DNA of 64,000 bases from Anseongella ginsenosidimutans (GTDB lineage Bacteria; Bacteroidota; Bacteroidia; Sphingobacteriales; Sphingobacteriaceae): the NCBI RefSeq assembly GCF_008033235.1, contig NZ_CP042432.1, positions 1,736,001 to 1,800,000 on the forward strand, read 5' to 3'. Both the position numbers and the translations under genes were made by a program. The notes beneath the pieces are model-generated. The model had not been told where the DNA came from. It made no database searches and saw only the letters and a program-made list of their open reading frames with translations. The first letter of the stretch is position 1. Each line of letters begins with the position of its first letter. Positions 37,684 to 47,165 of the stretch are shown in pieces.

Positions 37684-39150
37684 ATGAAAACAAGATATTC
37701 TTCACTCTACTTCGTGGTAATGCTTATGCTGGCCATTCCGGCCTGCGAGGTGGTAGATCTGGATCCTGTGTCCACGCTTACCGAAGCGAATTTCTACAAG
37801 ACAGCTGACGATATGGATAAGGCTGTGCTGGGCGTTTACAGCCGCTACCAGTCCAGGATGCCCCGCGACTGGACATTGCTGGAAATGCCTACGGACCATC
37901 TGTATATGTCCAGCTACCGGCATATAGGCGGCCTGGAAGCGATCAATAACCTGGATTTTCAGCCTCAGAACGATATTATCAGGAACTTCTGGCAAAGCAC
38001 TTATAACGGGATAGCAAGGGCCAATACAGTGCTTACCTACCTTGACGTGCCGGATGACTATATCGGTACCCGGAAAGAGCAGCTGGAAGCAGAGGCAAAA
38101 TTTATGCGGGCGCTCTTCTATTTCGACCTGGTCAGGGTGTTCGGCGGCGTGCCGAAGGTGACAGGCATCCTTTCTATCGACGAGTCGAGGGAAACTCCCA
38201 GGGCACCGGCAGAGGAAATATACGCGCTGATCATCGCCGATCTGACGGACGCTATTCAAAAGCTGCCCGGCCAGGAAGCGATGGCAAGAGGCAGGGCCAC
38301 TAAAGGGGCGGCCGTTGCTTTGCTGGGTAAGGTGTACATATACATGGAAGACTGGGAAAATGCCTACCGCTATCTTGAGCAGGCGGATGAATTTCACTAT
38401 CGCCTGCTTGATGATTTCGCTTCTCTCTGGAAGGTCGCAAATGAAGATAATGACGAGGTAATATTCGCCATGAAATACATCGAAAATGAGAACGGGCACC
38501 TGCTTTCCTCGGATTTCATACCTTATTTCGGCGTGGAAGGAGTGGCTTCAAGCGGCCTTGAAGTGGCGCTGCTTGCCTGGGGGCTTCATAAAGAATACGA
38601 TCCTGCCGACACCCGGAAAGCGGCCACCGTTGCCGAGTACTGGAAGGCGCCTGGCAGCGCCGGACCGGAGGAATGGAGGCCCTATGTGAAAAAGTTCGCA
38701 GTACCCCATTCGGGAAGGACTTCTTCCGGGCTGGATCTGCCTGTGCTTCGGTACGCGGATATCCTTCTTTTAAAAGCGGAAGCGCTTTACCATCTGAACC
38801 GGCCCGCGGAAGCCCTGGCGGAATTGAATAAGGTGCGTGCCAGGGCATTCGGGAATACATCGCATAACTATACGCTGGCTGATATTGCCTCACCGGAGGA
38901 CTTCCTGGACAAGCTGCTGCTGGAACGTCAGCTGGAGCTGGCATTTGAGAACCAGCGCTGGTTTGACCTGGTGCGGACCGGTCGCTTCATGGAAGAACTG
39001 GACCAGGTGGAATGGAGCTATAACAAGGCTACCGAAACGCCGCAGGTGGTTGACCTGGACCCCAGGCCCCATTTCAAGTATTTTCCTATTCCGCAGCATG
39101 AAATTGACCAGGCCAGCCCCGGCGTGCTGACACAAAACGAAGGATATTGA
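37684..39150 (+). CDS. SusD/RagB-family outer-membrane lipoprotein
   Basis: 488-residue partner of the second SusC. The signal ends in a lipobox (MLMLAIPAC, Cys about residue 21). Family features: LDPVSTLTEANFYKTADDMDKAVLGVYSRYQ, EAKFMRALFYFDLVRVFGGVPKVT, LRYADILLLKAEALYHLNRPAEALAELNKVRARA, and the C-terminal LLERQLELAFENQRWFDLVRTGRF with HFKYFPIPQHEIDQ. The stop overlaps the TTG start of the next gene (TTGA), consistent with one operon. Confidence 0.95.
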   Translation: MKTRYSSLYFVVMLMLAIPACEVVDLDPVSTLTEANFYKTADDMDKAVLGVYSRYQSRMPRDWTLLEMPTDHLYMSSYRHIGGLEAINNLDFQPQNDIIRNFWQSTYNGIARANTVLTYLDVPDDYIGTRKEQLEAEAKFMRALFYFDLVRVFGGVPKVTGILSIDESRETPRAPAEEIYALIIADLTDAIQKLPGQEAMARGRATKGAAVALLGKVYIYMEDWENAYRYLEQADEFHYRLLDDFASLWKVANEDNDEVIFAMKYIENENGHLLSSDFIPYFGVEGVASSGLEVALLAWGLHKEYDPADTRKAATVAEYWKAPGSAGPEEWRPYVKKFAVPHSGRTSSGLDLPVLRYADILLLKAEALYHLNRPAEALAELNKVRARAFGNTSHNYTLADIASPEDFLDKLLLERQLELAFENQRWFDLVRTGRFMEELDQVEWSYNKATETPQVVDLDPRPHFKYFPIPQHEIDQASPGVLTQNEGY

Positions 39151-40082
39151 ACACGAGCAGAAGAAAATTTTTCAGGAATGCCGCCGGCATAGCGGGCGGT
39201 TTAGCAGCCTCGGGAGCCCTGGCATCCGTGGGCGAACAAGTTCCGGTTTCTCCCGGCAGCCATGCCACCCGGCGCCGGGGTATTCCCCTGATGGAGCAGG
39301 TGATGAGTTACCGTAAAATTGATTCCCATGCGCATGTCTATTTTTCTCCGGAAAGCCCCGGCGTTCAGCTCGCTTTTGCCGACAGGCTGGGCATTGAAAA
39401 ACTGGTCATTTCCCGTCCTATGCGGCCCGGCAGTAAGGGTACGCCGGAGGAGTTCCGGGAGTGCAATGATCTGGTGCTGAGATGCGTCAGGGAATATCCT
39501 GACAGGTTCATCGGGCAAATGACCCTGAACCCGCAGTTCCGGCGGGAGTCAATGGAGGAAGTTGCCCGCTGCATAGACCAGGGAATGGCAGGGCTGAAAG
39601 TATACAATCACGTAAAGATCAACGATCCGTTGTTCTATCCCATCATTGAAAAATTTATTGATCTGAAGATGATCATCCTGATGCATGTAGGCATTGGCAA
39701 ATCGCGCATTACCTATGATGCCGGGGAACCGCCAAATGTTTCCATTCCGTCCGATTTTGTGGAGGCCGCCGCGCGGTATCCCGAGGCCATGTTCCAGTTT
39801 GCGCACCTGGCGGGCGGGGAAGACTGGGAAGATGCCTGCAAGGCGCTAAAAGGGTCGCCCAATGTGTATGTGGATATATCCGGCAGCAATAATGACGCGG
39901 AGATCGTGGATTTTGCCCTTGAATACCTTGGGGAGGACCGGATCTTTTTTGGCTGCGATAATAGCTTTTACCAGGGGGTGGGGCATGTGCTGGCCGCGCG
40001 TTTGAGCGAATCCCAGCGGAAGAAGGTGTTTTTCGAAAACTACAATAAGATCTTAGGTAAATGCGGAAGAAATGTTGATTGA
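39147..40082 (+). CDS. Tat-exported amidohydrolase-family TIM-barrel hydrolase
   Basis: 311-residue metal-dependent hydrolase of the amidohydrolase_2 group, with a twin-arginine signal at the very start (TSRRKFFRNAAGIAGGLAASGALA). The metal-binding set is complete: HAH in KIDSHAHVYFS, His in IILMHVGIGK, His in FQFAHLAGG and Asp in FFGCDNSFYQG. Relatives include decarboxylases and lactonases, so the substrate is open. The start codon is TTG, overlapping the susD stop. It overlaps the next, catalytically degenerate homologue by 11 bases, suggesting the two products form a pair. Confidence 0.88.
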   Translation: MNTSRRKFFRNAAGIAGGLAASGALASVGEQVPVSPGSHATRRRGIPLMEQVMSYRKIDSHAHVYFSPESPGVQLAFADRLGIEKLVISRPMRPGSKGTPEEFRECNDLVLRCVREYPDRFIGQMTLNPQFRRESMEEVARCIDQGMAGLKVYNHVKINDPLFYPIIEKFIDLKMIILMHVGIGKSRITYDAGEPPNVSIPSDFVEAAARYPEAMFQFAHLAGGEDWEDACKALKGSPNVYVDISGSNNDAEIVDFALEYLGEDRIFFGCDNSFYQGVGHVLAARLSESQRKKVFFENYNKILGKCGRNVD

Positions 40083-40863
40083 CGGAAACGCATATATAGG
40101 CCACTGGCCGTTTCGCCGCCGGAAATACGGTACCTGCGAAGCGCTGCTGGGAAGAATGAACGAATTTGGCGTGGAACTGTCCGTAATCAGCGCCCTGGAA
40201 GGTGTTTTTTACAAGAACCCCCAGACGACTAACCGGGAATTGTATGAGCAGCTGCAGGCTCAGCGCAAATTCCGGGAGCGCCTGATCCCCTTTGCGGTTA
40301 TAAACCCTATCTATGGAGGATGGAAAGACGATATAGAGGTATGCACCACGCGGTTCCGGATGAAAGGGATCCGCTTGTACCCCAAATACCACGGCTACCG
40401 GATAGATCATCCTCATTGCATTGAAACGGTAAAGATAGCCCGGGATAAGGGCCTGCCTGTCGCCTTTTCGCTGCGTATGGTGGACAGCAGGCCCAGTTCC
40501 TGGCTGGACATCCGGGAGGAATGGGCGCTGAAAGACGTGCTTCCCATTATCAGGGCGGTTCCGGATGCGAAGTACCTGATCCTGAACCTGGCCGGCAGCC
40601 TGAAGCTGAGCGGGGAAGAAACGGAACTGCTCCGGGGAGCGGACCTGGTCATGGATACTTCCGGAAGGTCCCTGACGGAACTCGGGCGGTTAATAAAGGT
40701 ATTCGGGCCGGACAAGTTCGTGTTCGGAACGCATTCGCCCATCCTGGATTACTGCACGGGCTTGCTCAGGATCGAATCCCTGCACCCGGAAGAAGCGGGC
40801 GAAGAGGTAAAAGAAGGCCTGTACTCAGAAAATATCAGTCGGTTTTGTAACTTAAAGACATGA
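40072..40863 (+). CDS. Amidohydrolase-like protein lacking metal ligands
   Basis: 263-residue relative of the preceding enzyme without a signal peptide. The layout is the same (LIDGNAYIGHWPF... IRLYPKYHGY... LILNLAGS... FVFGTHSPI), but the metal ligands are gone. The HxH position reads NAY, the later His positions read Ser or Asn, and the final Asp is replaced in FGTHSP. It is therefore probably not a classical metallohydrolase: either a pseudoenzyme partner of the product of 39147-40082 or a differently acting enzyme. If it pairs with the Tat-exported neighbour, it might travel with it through the Tat pore as a passenger. Overlaps on both sides indicate strict co-expression. Confidence 0.8.
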   Translation: MLIDGNAYIGHWPFRRRKYGTCEALLGRMNEFGVELSVISALEGVFYKNPQTTNRELYEQLQAQRKFRERLIPFAVINPIYGGWKDDIEVCTTRFRMKGIRLYPKYHGYRIDHPHCIETVKIARDKGLPVAFSLRMVDSRPSSWLDIREEWALKDVLPIIRAVPDAKYLILNLAGSLKLSGEETELLRGADLVMDTSGRSLTELGRLIKVFGPDKFVFGTHSPILDYCTGLLRIESLHPEEAGEEVKEGLYSENISRFCNLKT

Positions 40864-42254
40864 AGAGACGCAATTTTTTAAAACAGGGCGCCCTTGCCGG
40901 CGCAGGCGCGGCGGTTACAATAAGCGGGGGTGCGCTCCTCTCAGCAGGGCTCGCTTCTCCCATGCCGGCATCTCCCCCGCCGGCCGGCATAGCAGGGGAG
41001 ATTGCTAAGCCCGCGATCCTTGGCGGCAGGCCCGTCCTGTCCGGCAACTGGCCAGGCTGGCCCATCTGGAATCCGGAAACGGATGAAAAAAGGATAATAG
41101 AAGTATTAAGGAGCGGGAGATGGTCCCGAAGCGAAGTGGTGAGCGAGTTCGAGGAAAAATGGGCGGCGGCAGTAGGTGCAAAGCGATGCCTGGCGGTAGT
41201 TAACGGAACGAATGCCCTGATCGCTTCGCTGGTGCAGCTGGGTATAGGCGGCGGGGATGAAGTGATCGTGCCTCCCTATACGTTCATTGCTACGGTCGCG
41301 GCGGTGCTGGCAACCGGGGCCATGCCTGTTTTTGCTGATACGGATCCCGAAACCTTCCAGATCGATACCCGGAAGATCGAAGCAAAGATCACTTCACGTA
41401 CCCGGGCTATCCTGCCGGTTCATATCCTGGGGCTGCCTGCGGATATGGGCAGGATCATGGAAATTGCCAGCAAGCATGATCTTGTGGTGGTTGAGGACGC
41501 CTGCCAGGCATGGCTCGCGGAGATCAACGGCAAGAAGGCAGGTACCTTTGGCCATGCAGGTTGTTTTAGTTTTCAGAATTCAAAGAACCTGCCAATCGGC
41601 GAAGGAGGGGCGATCGTAAGCGATGATGAGGAATTTATGGACCGCTGCTATTCCTATCATAATTACGGAATGCCTTATGGTACCCTTGTCGGCGCGGTAG
41701 GCGCCGGCAGTATTATGGCGGGAACAAAACTCCGGCTAACGGAATACCAGGCTGCCATAGGGCTGGCCCAGCTGGAACGGCTGGAAGGACAAACGGCCAG
41801 GCGGAACGAAAATGCCGGCTATTTAAAAAAACAGATACAGGATATTCCCGGCATCACCCCCTATAAGCTTTATGATAATGTGACAAGGGCGGCCTTCCAT
41901 CTTTTCGCTTTCAGGTACCGGAAGGAAGCGTTCAAAGGGCTTCCCAGGGCGGGGTTCCTGAAGGCGCTCCGGGCGGAAGGTGTTCCCTGTTCCAGCGGTT
42001 ATGCTACACTGAATAACCAGCCTTACCTGGCACAGGCCTTTCAGACGAAGAATTTCAGGAAGATGTACCCCGAAGAAATGCTGGATATTGACCTGTACCT
42101 GGAGCGTAATCAATGTCCTGAGAACGACCGCTTATGCAATGAAGAAGCGGTATGGATCCCGCAGAATGTCCTGCTGGGAACCGCGGCGGACATGGGCGAT
42201 ATAGCCCTTGCCATTGAAAAAATACATAAAAATGCGGACCGCATTCAAAAATAA
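40860..42254 (+). CDS. Tat-exported DegT/DnrJ/EryC1/StrS-family aminotransferase
   Basis: 464-residue PLP-dependent sugar aminotransferase with an unexpected twin-arginine signal (MKRRNFLKQGALAGAGAAVTISGGALLSAG). The catalytic domain is intact: NGTNALIA for phosphate binding, PPYTFIATVAAV, Asp213 in VVEDACQAW for the pyridine nitrogen, and the Schiff-base lysine Lys242 in CFSFQNSKNLPIGEGGAI. DegT enzymes normally act on nucleotide sugars in the cytoplasm. Export would place a folded, PLP-loaded aminotransferase in the periplasm, where the substrate could be a keto-sugar made by the Tat-exported Gfo/Idh enzymes encoded here. The ATGA overlap with the previous gene confirms the operon. Confidence 0.9.
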   Translation: MKRRNFLKQGALAGAGAAVTISGGALLSAGLASPMPASPPPAGIAGEIAKPAILGGRPVLSGNWPGWPIWNPETDEKRIIEVLRSGRWSRSEVVSEFEEKWAAAVGAKRCLAVVNGTNALIASLVQLGIGGGDEVIVPPYTFIATVAAVLATGAMPVFADTDPETFQIDTRKIEAKITSRTRAILPVHILGLPADMGRIMEIASKHDLVVVEDACQAWLAEINGKKAGTFGHAGCFSFQNSKNLPIGEGGAIVSDDEEFMDRCYSYHNYGMPYGTLVGAVGAGSIMAGTKLRLTEYQAAIGLAQLERLEGQTARRNENAGYLKKQIQDIPGITPYKLYDNVTRAAFHLFAFRYRKEAFKGLPRAGFLKALRAEGVPCSSGYATLNNQPYLAQAFQTKNFRKMYPEEMLDIDLYLERNQCPENDRLCNEEAVWIPQNVLLGTAADMGDIALAIEKIHKNADRIQK

Positions 42255-42258
42255 AAGA

Positions 42259-43236
42259 ATGACCACTGAAAACAACCCTTTTTCCCGCCGCCGGTTCCTG
42301 GCAGGAACGGGCCTGCTGCTGGCGGGTACCGTGCTAAAAGCTAAAGGCGCCGGCATACTTGAAAATGCTTCCCTTGCCGGAGGCCGGGAACGTATTATCG
42401 ACATCCACCAGCACACGGATTACACGGGCAGGCCCAATGAGCAATTGATCAGCCACCAGCGGACCATGGGCATTAGCACGACTATCCTTTTGCCCGCCGG
42501 CAGCCCCGTCGTTTCTGCTTCCACCCATCAGGGTGTGTCCAACGGCCTGCAGGCCGGCTGTACGGGGAACGAAGTCTGCTACCGCATAGCGCAGGAATAC
42601 CCGGATGAGTTTGTGTTCGGCTCCAACGAAGTGCCGGACCTGCCGGGCGCTGTGAAGGAGATTGAAAAATACCTGAAGCTTGGCGCGAAAGTGATCGGGG
42701 AACTGAAGTTCGGGGTTGACTGCGATTCGCCCGAAATGCAGCGGATCTATGAACTGGCGGGAAAGTACGAAGTTCCCGTACTCATGCACTGGCAGCACAA
42801 GATGTACAGCTATCACCTGGAACGCTTCCATAAAATGCTGGAAAAGTACCCCGAAGTGAATTTTATCGGGCATGCGCAAACATGGTGGGCGAATGTTGAT
42901 AAGAATCACGAAGATCAAAGTGTTCTGTACCCCGAGACAAAAGTAGCTGCGGGCGGCATCACAGACCGCCTGCTCAGCGATTATCCGAATATGTACGGCG
43001 ACCTTTCGGCGGGTTCCGGCCTGAATTCCCTTTTACGGGATGAGGCGCATGCCAGGGAATTCCTGGAGCGGCATCAGGATAAGCTTCTCTACGGAAGCGA
43101 CTGCAATGACTCAGCCGGGCAGGGAGAAAGATGTATAGGAGCAAAAGGTATCGATACGATCAGGAGGCTGTCCTCCCGGCGGCGGGTTGAGCGCAAAATT
43201 TTATATAAGAATGCAAAAAAACTATTCCGCATATAA
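42259..43236 (+). CDS. Tat-exported amidohydrolase-family hydrolase
   Basis: 325-residue metal-dependent TIM-barrel hydrolase with twin-arginine signal (FSRRRFLAGTGLLLAGTVLKAKGAG). Metal ligands are present: HQH in IIDIHQHTDY, His in VLMHWQHKMY, His in FIGHAQTWW and Asp in LLYGSDCNDSAG. The conserved KFGVDCDSPEMQRIYELAGKYEVPV resembles periplasmic amidohydrolase_2 proteins of sugar-acid lactone type, but function is not assigned. The start at 42259 gives a clean signal; in-frame ATGs at 42208 and 42232 lie within the aminotransferase gene. Confidence 0.88.
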   Translation: MTTENNPFSRRRFLAGTGLLLAGTVLKAKGAGILENASLAGGRERIIDIHQHTDYTGRPNEQLISHQRTMGISTTILLPAGSPVVSASTHQGVSNGLQAGCTGNEVCYRIAQEYPDEFVFGSNEVPDLPGAVKEIEKYLKLGAKVIGELKFGVDCDSPEMQRIYELAGKYEVPVLMHWQHKMYSYHLERFHKMLEKYPEVNFIGHAQTWWANVDKNHEDQSVLYPETKVAAGGITDRLLSDYPNMYGDLSAGSGLNSLLRDEAHAREFLERHQDKLLYGSDCNDSAGQGERCIGAKGIDTIRRLSSRRRVERKILYKNAKKLFRI

Positions 43237-43249
43237 GCACCCGTTTCGC

Positions 43250-45405
43250 ATGAACCAATACCTGGCGCCAGCCATTGCCTTACTGGCCATATCCGGTGTT
43301 TCCTGCGCGGAAAACCGGTACCCCGACGCGCTTGAACCTGAGGAGGCGCTCCGCAGCTTCCAGCTGGACAGCGCGTTTACCATTGAATTATTTGCTTCCG
43401 AGCCCATGATCATGGATCCTGTGGAAATGGTCTTTGACCGGCGCGGCAGGGCGTACGTGGTGGAAATGGAAGATTATCCTTTCAAACCGGAACCCGGGAA
43501 GGCAAAAGGCCGGATCCGCCTGCTGGAAGATACCGACGGGGACGGGAAGGCCGATAAGGCCACGCTTTTTGCGGACAGCCTGTCGGAAGCCACCAGCGTG
43601 CTTCCCTGGAAGGATGGGCTCATCGTGACTACGGCCCCTTATATTCTTCATTTAAAAGACACGACCGGCGACAACCGCGCCGATACGCGCGAGGTGCTTT
43701 TTTCCGGTTTCTTTCAGAATAATTCCGAAGCCCAGATCACCAATCTTCACTTTAACGTGGATAACTGGATCTATGCTTCCAATCACGGGCAGCCGGGTGA
43801 GGTGCAGTTTGCAAGAAAGCCGGACGCGCCTGCAGTTTCTGTTCAGGGCGCCGACTTCCGTTTTCGCCTTGACCGGGAGGCATTTGAGCCGGAAACCGGC
43901 GCTGCCCAGTTCGGGCAAGCGATCAATGACTGGGGGCATCGTTTCATGACGCAGAATACTATTCATATTCAACAGGCGGTAATTCCCTGGCGGTATCTCC
44001 ACCGGCATGCCTACCTGCCCTCTGACAGGGCTTCCACCGATATTTCGGATCACGGGCTTCGCATGTTCCAGCAAACGCCGGCTCCTTACTGGCGGGCGGA
44101 ACGTACCCGCCGCCGCCAGAAAGAATATAAGGAACGCGGGCTGGATCGCCAGGAATACGCCGAAGATCATTTTACAGGCGCTTCGGGCGGAACTATCTAC
44201 TCGGGCAATATCTTTCCCGACGCTTTTTACGGGAATATTTTTACCGGGGATGTAGCCGGAAACCTGGTACACCGGGATGTATTGACACCGCTTGAGGATA
44301 GCCCGGTGTACCAGGCAAGCCGAAGCGGGAAGGAAGGGGAAAGGGAGTTCCTAAGCTCCGCCGATCCCTGGTTTCGCCCCGTTAACTTCACGGTAGGCCC
44401 CGAAGGTGCGCTTTACATTATAGATATGTACCGGCAGCATATTGAAACGCCTCTTTCCATCCCGGAAGACCTGAAGAAGGATATGGATTTTATGAACGGC
44501 AGCGACCGCGGCCGCATTTACCGTATTGTTCCCAAAAGCGGGCCCGGACAGGAACAGCAGGCCTGGGGAGCGGAATGGCCTCCCCGCCCGGAAGGCCCGG
44601 GAACGGACGCGCTGGTAAAACTCCTGGCGCATCCCAACCGCTGGTGGAGATTGCAGGCACAGCAACTGCTGCTGGAGCTACAGGACAGATCAGCGGTTCC
44701 GGCGCTGCAGCAATTGTTCCATGAGCATACGGACCCCCGGGCGCGCCTGCATGCTTTGTACACACTGGAAGGGCTGTCGGCATTGGACGCGGAGATCGTA
44801 AAGGCGGCCCTGGCCGATTCCCATCCGGGGTTGCGCGAGCATGGGCTGATCCTTGCGGAGCGCTTTCCCGAATGCCTGCCCGGAATAAAGGAAAGGACGG
44901 CAGATCCTTCGCCAAGGGTTGCGCTGCAGGCTTGCCTGAGCCTTGGAGAATTCCCTGCGGCTGAAGCGGCGCCGGCTTTAAGCGCCGCGGCAGCCCGGTA
45001 CAGTGAAGACCGCTGGTTCAGAATGGCCATACTGAGTTCGGATGCCGGTTCCTCATCCGCCTTGCTTGGCCTTCTGGACAGGGACAAGGTGTTCTTTGCC
45101 GAAGCAAAGCCGGGCAAGATCCGCTTCCTGGAAGATCTTTCTTTTATCATGGCCGCGCGTGGCGGAGAGGGAGAAATAGGGCGTCTCCTGGACGTATTAT
45201 CCGGCCTTAATGCGGTAGAAGAATGGCAACTAGCCGGCTTAAGGGGCCTTGAAAAAGGCTTGAAAAAAATCAACACGCAGCAGCGTCGGTTGCCGGGGCG
45301 CAGAAACAGTTAACGGCCATGAAGGAAAATGCAAAGCCGGAGTCCGCCGAAATACTTGACCGCATCCTTAGCATGCCGGTAATGGCCGGACAGGAAACTA
45401 AATGA
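43250..45405 (+). CDS. PVC-type membrane-bound dehydrogenase-like beta-propeller with HEAT repeats; one frameshift
   Basis: About 718 residues with a short signal and possible lipid-attachment Cys (AISGVSC). The N-terminal two thirds match the putative membrane-bound dehydrogenase domain known from Planctomycetes and Bacteroidota: FASEPMIMDPVEMVFDRRGRAYVVEMEDYP, GDGKADKATLFADSL, DWGHRFMTQN, FTGDVAGNLVHRD and GALYIIDMYRQHIETP. HEAT-like repeats follow. No CxxCH haem motif is seen. The first frame stops at 45313. Reading one more A in the A7 run at 45263-45269 gives LKKNQHAAASVAGAQKQLTAMKEN and a stop at 45405, nine bases before the HiPIP gene. Electrons from its substrate may pass to that protein. 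Confidence 0.82.
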
Positions 45406-45414
45406 AGATTTACC

Positions 45415-45840
45415 ATGAAGAATGTTCCGTCAAGAAGAATATTTATCCGTTCGATGCTGGGAGGCGGAACGCTGCTTGCAGGAGGAACCTTCCTGGCAGG
45501 TGGAGCGCTGCTTTCGGCCGGATGCGGGCGCGGGGGCAGTTCAGGAACCCCTGAAAAAGGGGGAATAAATCCTGAAGAAGGGGTGAATCCCGGAGAAAAG
45601 GCGCAGGAAGAAACAGCAGCAGCCGATCCCTGCGAGGATTTCTCACAGCTGAGCAGCGAAGAACTGAAAGCGCGTGAAAAGCTGGGATATGAAGAAGAGT
45701 CGCCTATTCCTGACAGGCAATGCGCTAACTGTAATCTCTGGCTTCCTCCTAAAGACGGGGAAAAGTGCGGCGGATGTACCTTGTTCAAAGGGCCGGTATA
45801 TGCCGCCGCCTATTGTACTTACTGGGCGCCGCAGGTGTAA
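45415..45840 (+). CDS. High-potential iron-sulfur protein (HiPIP) with Tat signal
   Basis: 141-residue periplasmic electron carrier with a single [4Fe-4S]3+/2+ cluster. The twin-arginine signal is PSRRIFIRSMLGGG, followed by a Gly/Pro/Glu-rich linker. The cluster ligands follow the HiPIP spacing: Cys103, Cys106 (RQCANCNLW), Cys121 (CTLFKG) and Cys134 (YCTYWAP). Three further cysteines (37, 73, 118) are not part of that pattern, and Cys37 could anchor a lipid. HiPIPs are best known from phototrophs and Rhodothermus. Here it directly follows the PVC-type dehydrogenase gene, so it is the likely electron acceptor of that enzyme. Confidence 0.9.
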   Translation: MKNVPSRRIFIRSMLGGGTLLAGGTFLAGGALLSAGCGRGGSSGTPEKGGINPEEGVNPGEKAQEETAAADPCEDFSQLSSEELKAREKLGYEEESPIPDRQCANCNLWLPPKDGEKCGGCTLFKGPVYAAAYCTYWAPQV

Positions 45841-45866
45841 GCGCTAACAACAACTAATTAAAACCC

Positions 45867-47156
45867 ATGAACAAACCCCTGATCGCAGCCTCTTATTATT
45901 CCGGCTTTGAGCTGGCTCACGATACCTATAACGCTATTTCCGCGGCAAGCGACGGAAAGATTTATTATGTACTCTCTTCAGAATCCCCGGAAGAAGGGGG
46001 AAAGGTGTACGTGTATGACCCGCGCCTTGACGAAACCCGGTTGCTGGCTGATTTGACGGCTGTTTGCGGGGAAAAGGGCGCGAATGCCATCCCGCAGGGA
46101 AAAAGCCATGTCGATTTTTACGAAAGTAATGGCAAATTATACTTTAGCACCCATATCGGGTTCTACGAGATGATCGGGGGCATGGAACGGCTGCCAAAGA
46201 ATCCCCCGGGAGGGATGGGTTTGTACCCGGGCGGGCATTTCCTTTCTTATGATCTTGGCAGTGGGGAATTCCGCGACCTTGGGCTTGTTCCCCACGGCGA
46301 AGGTATCCTGACAATGATCATGGATGCGGCCCGTGGATACCTGTACGCGATCACCTGGCCAAGAGGATACTTTATCAGCTACTGCATCGAAACGGGTGAA
46401 CTCCTGGATCACGGCCTGGTCTCCTCCAACGGGGAGGCGGGTATGCCGGGAAAAGATTACCGCGTACTCTGCCGCTCCATGTTCATTGACCCGGAAGACG
46501 GAGCCGTGTATCTTTCTACTTCCGAAGGAGAGATCCTGTGCTATACTCCCCGTTCCGGGACGCTGAAGAAGATGGAGGAGCTGAATTTGCGGCTGGATTA
46601 TTTTGGAAGATATGAACCGGATAACCCGGGCAGCATGGGATACAACTGGCGGAAGATCCTCTGGTATGGTCCGGATAAAGCCGCTTACGGAGTACATGGC
46701 AATTCCGGCTACCTGTTCCGTTTCGACCCTCGTGAACATGCCATAGAAATAGTGGAGCGGATCACCTCGGAGCCTTCGAAAAAAAGCGGCATGTTCGATC
46801 AGTTCAGTTACGGTTACCTTGGCCTTCAGCTGGGCCCCGACGAACAAACCCTATATTACCTTACCGGAGGACCGGTATATATCAATGGTAAGCGGGTAAA
46901 TGGCGCCCCCCGGATAGCAAAGGGAGCAGCCCGGGGCCTGGAGAACTTGCATCTGGTCACTTATAACCTGCCTGAGAGGAGATATACCGATCACGGCCCG
47001 GTTTTTTACCCCGGCGGGGGAAGGCCCACTTACGTGAATTCCATTGCCCTGGGGCCGGACGGTTATGTTTATACTCTTGCCCGGTTTGAACACGAGGGAA
47101 AGATCATCCAGGACCTGATAAAGTTTCCGGACCCGCTGGCAAGGGCTAAGCGTTAA
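45867..47156 (+). CDS. Predicted beta-propeller protein, function unknown
   Basis: 429-residue protein without a recognisable signal peptide or membrane segment. Repeating blade-like units of about 50-60 residues can be seen: AASDGKIYYVLSSE..., SNGKLYFSTHIG..., DAARGYLYAITWPRGYFISYCIETGE, DPEDGAVYLSTSEGEILCYTPRSG, GPDKAAYGVHGNSGYLFRFDPRE, GPDEQTLYYLTGG and GPDGYVYTLARFEHEGK. Several Phe-Asp-Pro or Tyr-Asp-Pro loops recur. No catalytic motif stands out. The tight position between the HiPIP gene (26 bases) and the Nramp-like gene (9 bases) suggests a part in the same pathway, perhaps as a sugar lactonase-like or binding protein. Not a family I can name. Confidence 0.75.
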   Translation: MNKPLIAASYYSGFELAHDTYNAISAASDGKIYYVLSSESPEEGGKVYVYDPRLDETRLLADLTAVCGEKGANAIPQGKSHVDFYESNGKLYFSTHIGFYEMIGGMERLPKNPPGGMGLYPGGHFLSYDLGSGEFRDLGLVPHGEGILTMIMDAARGYLYAITWPRGYFISYCIETGELLDHGLVSSNGEAGMPGKDYRVLCRSMFIDPEDGAVYLSTSEGEILCYTPRSGTLKKMEELNLRLDYFGRYEPDNPGSMGYNWRKILWYGPDKAAYGVHGNSGYLFRFDPREHAIEIVERITSEPSKKSGMFDQFSYGYLGLQLGPDEQTLYYLTGGPVYINGKRVNGAPRIAKGAARGLENLHLVTYNLPERRYTDHGPVFYPGGGRPTYVNSIALGPDGYVYTLARFEHEGKIIQDLIKFPDPLARAKR

Positions 47157-47165
47157 GTTAAGACA

